This document shows, in pieces, positions 59,801-64,000 of a DNA stretch of 64,000 nt. The first letter of the stretch is position 1. Every line of letters begins with the position of its first letter. The notes below the pieces were generated by a model. The model had not been told where the DNA came from, searched no databases, and was given only the letters and a program-made list of their open reading frames with translations. The DNA comes from Hirsutella rhossiliensis (lineage: Eukaryota; Ascomycota; Sordariomycetes; Hypocreales; Ophiocordycipitaceae), in NCBI RefSeq assembly GCF_020360975.1, contig NW_025408673.1, positions 2,790,001-2,854,000 of the forward strand, read 5' to 3'. The translations under genes were made by a program, and so were the position numbers.

Positions 59801-60714
59801 TCGAGACCTTAAATAAAATTAAGACCTTTAGAAGCCTTATATATTATAAGAATAAAGACCTTAAAGATAAGCTAGATAATAGAGCTTTTAAGGGAATAAT
59901 AGTAGGCTATTTAGAAAATATATATAAAATCTAGGATTTTTCTAAGAGAACGATTACTATCTTTAGAGAAATTACTATACTAGAAAATAAATTTATAAAA
60001 AATCTAGAAAACTTTAGTAATAATAATACCTTTGATTTTAATTTTATTTTAAATAAAAATAAGCTAGAAAGCTATATCCCTATAAAGGAAGCTATTAAAG
60101 AACCTAGAGATAAAAGTCCCTTACCCTCTATAAAAGAAGAGTCTTTAAATAACGATCCTATTCTTACTACTAGTAAAATAGTAGTAGAATTACCTAAGAA
60201 GCTAAAAGGGTTTAATTCTAACTATATCGAATACCCTAATATTAATTTATTTCTAAACTATAATTATAAAGAGTTATTTCTAATAAGTATAGAAAATTAA
60301 GATCTAAAAATTCTAAAGACCTATAAATAGGTTAAAAATAGCCTTAAAGTAGTATTTTAAAAAGAAGCTATAATTAAGGAGATAATCTAGCTAATTAAAT
60401 ATAAAACTTAGGAATTTTCCTACCTCCTTAAGGATAGGAAGGCTATATAAAGCTACTAGGTCTATACTATTAAGAAGGATAGTTAAAATAATATAATAAA
60501 ATATAAAGCCCGTTTTATAATATAGGGATTTAAGTAGATCTATAGCTTAGATTTCCTAGATACTTTCTTAACTATAGCTAGACCTAAATCTATTAGAATT
60601 CTACTTATTTTAGCTATTATCTATAATTTTAAAGCTTTATAAATAGATATAATAAATGCCTTTATATATATTAATATAGATAGCGAAGTATATATCGATC
60701 TTCTTATAGGCTAT
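56851..60714 (+). mobile_element. Copia-B retrotransposon, distinct family, RIP-degraded, truncated by A3
   Basis: Gag begins near 56860 (YKFSRLKGNLNYTF, then IRAILTKEKL) and continues at 57880-58120 (LEKYLYKVKEI, LNKEFRSYIINII). The protease site is near 58730-58760 (YDTKAIRYIVSNK, from YDTGATRHIVSNK). Integrase covers about 59320-60000 (IKVPTYNKYYYYISFLDVG, EAFSNNAKEFIY, RLPKYL, AILIANYLYNRLPY). Reverse transcriptase starts near 60480 and reaches IDIINAFIYINIDSEVYID before Copia-A A3 interrupts it at 60715. Its sequence is clearly unlike Copia-A. A GC-richer block at 57050-57480 inside gag fits the family poorly. Confidence 0.85.
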
Positions 60715-61199
60715 TCTTATAAAGAGAGATATAAGAAGTATATAAAAATATATAAAGGTAAAATTAAAAGTAAGGGGTCGGATAAGTAGGGCAAAGAGAT
60801 TTAATTCTTATAGGGGTAGTAATAAAGGTAGGGGAGTAATTATTATATTACCTTAATTATCCTTCTTTCCTTTATTTAACGCCCCTCTTTATACCTATCT
60901 AGCATCTTAATTAATAAAGAAGATCCTACTTAAAGAAGCTATTAATATCCTTTTAACTACTAAGCTTTTTACTAGTTTTTCCCTTCCTTTCTAGCCGTTA
61001 CCGGTATATCCGTCTTATCTCTCGCTACTTCTATAGGAAGCTATTACTACTTCTACTTCCCCTTATACCCCTACCCTCCTTTTTATACCTCTTTTTAGCT
61101 CCTTCTTCTTTCTTTTATACTAAGTATTTTTAGCTTCCTTAGTCCCTCTTACTAAGGGATATCTCTAAGAACTACGAAATTAAGCTATACTTCGCGATA
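60715..61199 (-). repeat. 3' LTR of Copia-A A3 (485 bp)
   Basis: It starts TCTTATAAAG (RIP form of TCTCGCGAAG) and ends CTTCGCGATA. Confidence 0.88.
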
Positions 61200-61400
61200 T
61201 ACCCCCTTAGCTATAGCCTGCCCCTTAAGGGTATAGCTAATACGGCTTTAGGCTAGTAAGCGTATAAAAGAGGTTCTTAGCTTTATACTTCTCCCTTTAC
61301 TTAAGGAAAGTAAGGGCCCTTTTAGGTCCCTAGGCTCTTTTAAACCTACTTAAGGAATAAGGGCCTAAAGAGGGGAAAGTCCTATAAGAAAGGGGGCCTT

Positions 61401-61488
61401 CTTTAAAGGGAAAAACCTAATTAAAATAGGGGGCCCTTTAAAGGGAAAAACCTAATTAAAATAGGGGGCCCTTTAAAGGGAAAAACCT
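61401..61488. repeat. 35-bp tandem repeat inside A3, about 2.5 copies
   Basis: Units start at 61401, 61436 and 61471 with CTTTAAAGGGAAAAACC. A1 and A2 have only one related unit at the same place, so the expansion is specific to A3. Confidence 0.85.
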
Positions 61489-64000
61489 TTTCCTTTTCTT
61501 TAGCTATAAACGTTACCTTCTTATATAGGCTATTAGCTCCTCTTATAGACTCTTAAGGCGGGCCTCTAAGGATAGCTTTTCTTAAACGTCTTTTAGCCTA
61601 ATTTACTATAAAAGGATAGCTAGCTTTTACTTTAGTAGGGGCTTTATAAGACTATTAGCTTTTATCGATACTATTAAACCTAATAGATAGAAATAAGTCC
61701 CCTTTAAACCTCTTAGTATAACTAATACTAATAGATATTAATATACTATAGCTAGGTCGATAGCTTACTATTTTCCTTTATAAGAATTTATATAGTCTAT
61801 ATATTATTGTATTCTATAGCTAATAGGGTAGGAATTTATAGTTATAGAGATATTAGTAGCTAGCTAAGGAAAATCGCTTCTTTTAACGCTTTTAATAAAG
61901 CTAGTAGCTCTGCCTTTATACTAGAAGTTATAATAGTAGCTTACTTCGAAGCTCTCTAAGTAATAGTTCCTTTAAAAAGGGATATAATATACCCCTATAA
62001 GCTCTTTCTATCTAAGGAATTATCTATAAAGGACGAATCGCTTAAATAGAGGAAGATTTCGGTAGCTTATTTCCTTCCCTACCCTCCTAAGCGTAGACTA
62101 TATAATCTCGTTAAATAGAGATAAAGGATAGCTTTATCTACTACTTCTTAATACCTAGGGCTAGGATTCTAGTTATACTTAGCTAGCTAGGAGACTATAA
62201 AAGAGATATCCGGTCTAGTAAAAATAGCTAAAAAAAGTAAGGAGCCTACCTTTTATTAATATTAGTATTTCTCTTACTCCCTAGCTTAAAAGGATAGATT
62301 AAGTAAAAGCTCTTTATTTAATATAGGTATAAAGGGAAGCTTCTTATCGAGGGAATTAAGGAGGAATTTATAAGCGACCTTATCGATATAGGCGTCCTAG
62401 GTAAGCTAGATAGTCTATTAGGACTTTTTCTAAAAGATTTATATCCCTAGGAACTACTTTAGCTCCCTTAGCTTAGTTATCTTATACCTTTATTATAGGC
62501 CTTATATAGCCTCCCTAGTACTAGCTTTTTCCTCTTTTAGGTAGGCCTAGATAATATTATCGACGTAAAAGAAGACTATAATTTTACCCTTCTATATTAT
62601 ATATAGTTCCTAAGGGACTTTCTTAAAGCCTAGGGCTTTAAGGGAACCTATTAAATACTATTACTAAAGAAGGGGTAATCTTTATAGTCTATATAGAGCT
62701 TTCCTAAGCTATAGAACCTTTCCTAGCTATTAAAAGCCTAGTAGAAAGCGTATATAGATAACTTCTTCTTCTTCCTTAAGTAGGTAGTTAATAAAGGCAT
62801 TAACTATATCTATTTAATCGAGCTCGAGGTCGAATTCTACTACTATAGCTATAAGGGTCTAAAAAGATATCCCTACTAGGGTAGTTACCTTAGTAGGTAG
62901 ATTCCCTTTTTCCTATTAATTCCTATAGATAACTAGCCGGGCTTTATACTTTTAAAGGAAGCTATATTTATTAGTTTTATAGATAAAGACCTACTTATAG
63001 CTAAGGACCTATTTTCCTCTTAAATTTTCCTTAAGTACCTCTTCGAAAGACCCTATCTCTTTATATAAAGCTAGGTAGTCTTTCTAGGCCTAGAAAAACT
63101 AGTCTTTAAAGGGGTGGTTTTCTAGCTACTTTTAGTTTACTAGTAGGTCTAGGAGGTCTCTTTTATATACCTTCCTTGCTAATAGTAGCTTAAAGAGCCG
63201 GCCTACTATAAACGCTCTATAGGAACCGTTATCTATTAGCGTTAAGTAGAAGTTAGAAAAATAATCGAAATAAGGGAGAAGTTAGTCTTCTTTTATAACT
63301 ATATCGGGCCCTATACCTTCCTTTACTTCTCGAAGTAGGGATAAAAAGGTAGCTAGGTAATCCTTTAAGAGAGGTGCCTTTCCTACCCCTTAAAGGGTTA
63401 AGATAGGAAGACTAACTAAAAAAGCTACTTTTAGATCTTCTTCTTATATAGGAGGAGGCATAGGTAGGTAAGCGTATTCTAGCTCTACCGCTTTCCTATA
63501 GTCTCCTTCTTTATCTAGATTATTTAATCTAGTAGCTTTCTCTTCTTTAAAGTTAGCGTTATCCTTAACTATTTTAACGTTAGTTTCTTCTTCCGTTTCC
63601 TTATCTAGGACCTCTTCTTAAGACTATTAGGAAGGGGGGATTTAAATCTTTTAAATTAGCTAACGTTATAAGAGTAAGAGGGGCTATTAATCCCTCTTTC
63701 TATCGAAGAAGCTAGATTTATCGAAAATTATATCCCTAGTTAAAATAACCTTCTATAAAAGAGGAATCTAGATCTAGAAGATATTTATAGAATTATAGCT
63801 AACGAGGTAACTAATAAAGGCTCTAGGGTTAAGCTTTTTTTTTCTTCCTTTTTAGCTATATATTAATAGTTATTATATATGCCTTATAGCTATAAGTCTA
63901 AAGATAGGCTAGCGAGGCCCTCTTCTTTATAAAGAGCTTAAGGGGGGATTTCTAGTCTATTCCTTAGGTAGTCCCTCTAAGGTCCTTAGGGTCCTAAGGG

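Larger units (their letters stand above)
60715..64000 (-). mobile_element. Copia-A element A3, truncated by the window end
   Basis: A third Copia-A copy, minus strand, starts with its 3' LTR (60715-61199). It is followed by the complement of the polypurine tract (CCCCCTTAG) and then the RNase H and reverse-transcriptase part. FFYVDNII is on the complement at about 62552-62575. Gag and the 5' LTR lie outside. The sequence runs parallel to A1 (about 2840-5540) but is much more RIP-mutated. The left target duplication would be GCTAT (60710-60714), inside the Copia-B reverse transcriptase. Confidence 0.9.

Overview
This window looks like nuclear DNA of a filamentous ascomycete, probably a Sordariomycete (Hypocreales is my guess from protein style and not proven). 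The genes have short 49-63 bp GT-AG introns and fungal-type products (Zn2Cys6 regulator, APSES/KilA-N factor, Sim4/CENP-L subunit). The flanks are saturated with repeat-induced point mutation (RIP): CpA and TpG are almost gone and replaced by TpA, and every transposon protein is broken by TAG/TAA.

Layout. (1) 1-18999 is a nest of retrotransposons. A minus-strand Gypsy element (G1) sits in a Copia LTR and was itself hit by two Copia-A elements in opposite orientation (A1, 2494-8603; A2, 8990-15158), each with a perfect 5-bp target-site duplication. (2) About 19270-38255 is a normal-composition gene island with eight genes: FTA1/CENP-L, MET8, PEP7/VAC1, an MBP1-type APSES factor, a LYR-motif protein, a GNAT acetyltransferase, a Zn2Cys6 regulator and a small unknown protein. 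They are conserved single-copy functions (kinetochore, siroheme synthesis, endosome-vacuole traffic, G1/S transcription, mitochondria) and do not form an evident pathway cluster. (3) About 38256-64000 is a second RIP-degraded region. It holds two solo Copia-A LTRs, a complete 6.98-kb Gypsy (G2), Gypsy and Copia remnants (G3, Copia-B), a third Copia-A (A3) that runs off the window, and a 372-bp non-autonomous LTR element (TRIM-1).

The most interesting signals are four. TRIM-1 shares the terminal motif, primer-binding site and polypurine tract of the 6.2-kb Copia-A family. That primer-binding site matches the anticodon arm, not the 3' end, of a tRNA with a UAU anticodon, which suggests half-tRNA priming. 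A hairpin just after the primer-binding site keeps its shape in Copia-A and TRIM-1 with different sequence. Finally, an exact 93-bp tandem duplication in the Zn2Cys6 gene copies a whole intron plus 30 exonic bases and creates a possible cassette exon inside the zinc cluster.

I found no rRNA, no intact tRNA and no CRISPR array. Boundaries of G3, Copia-B and the G1 LTR are approximate because RIP has erased their ends.
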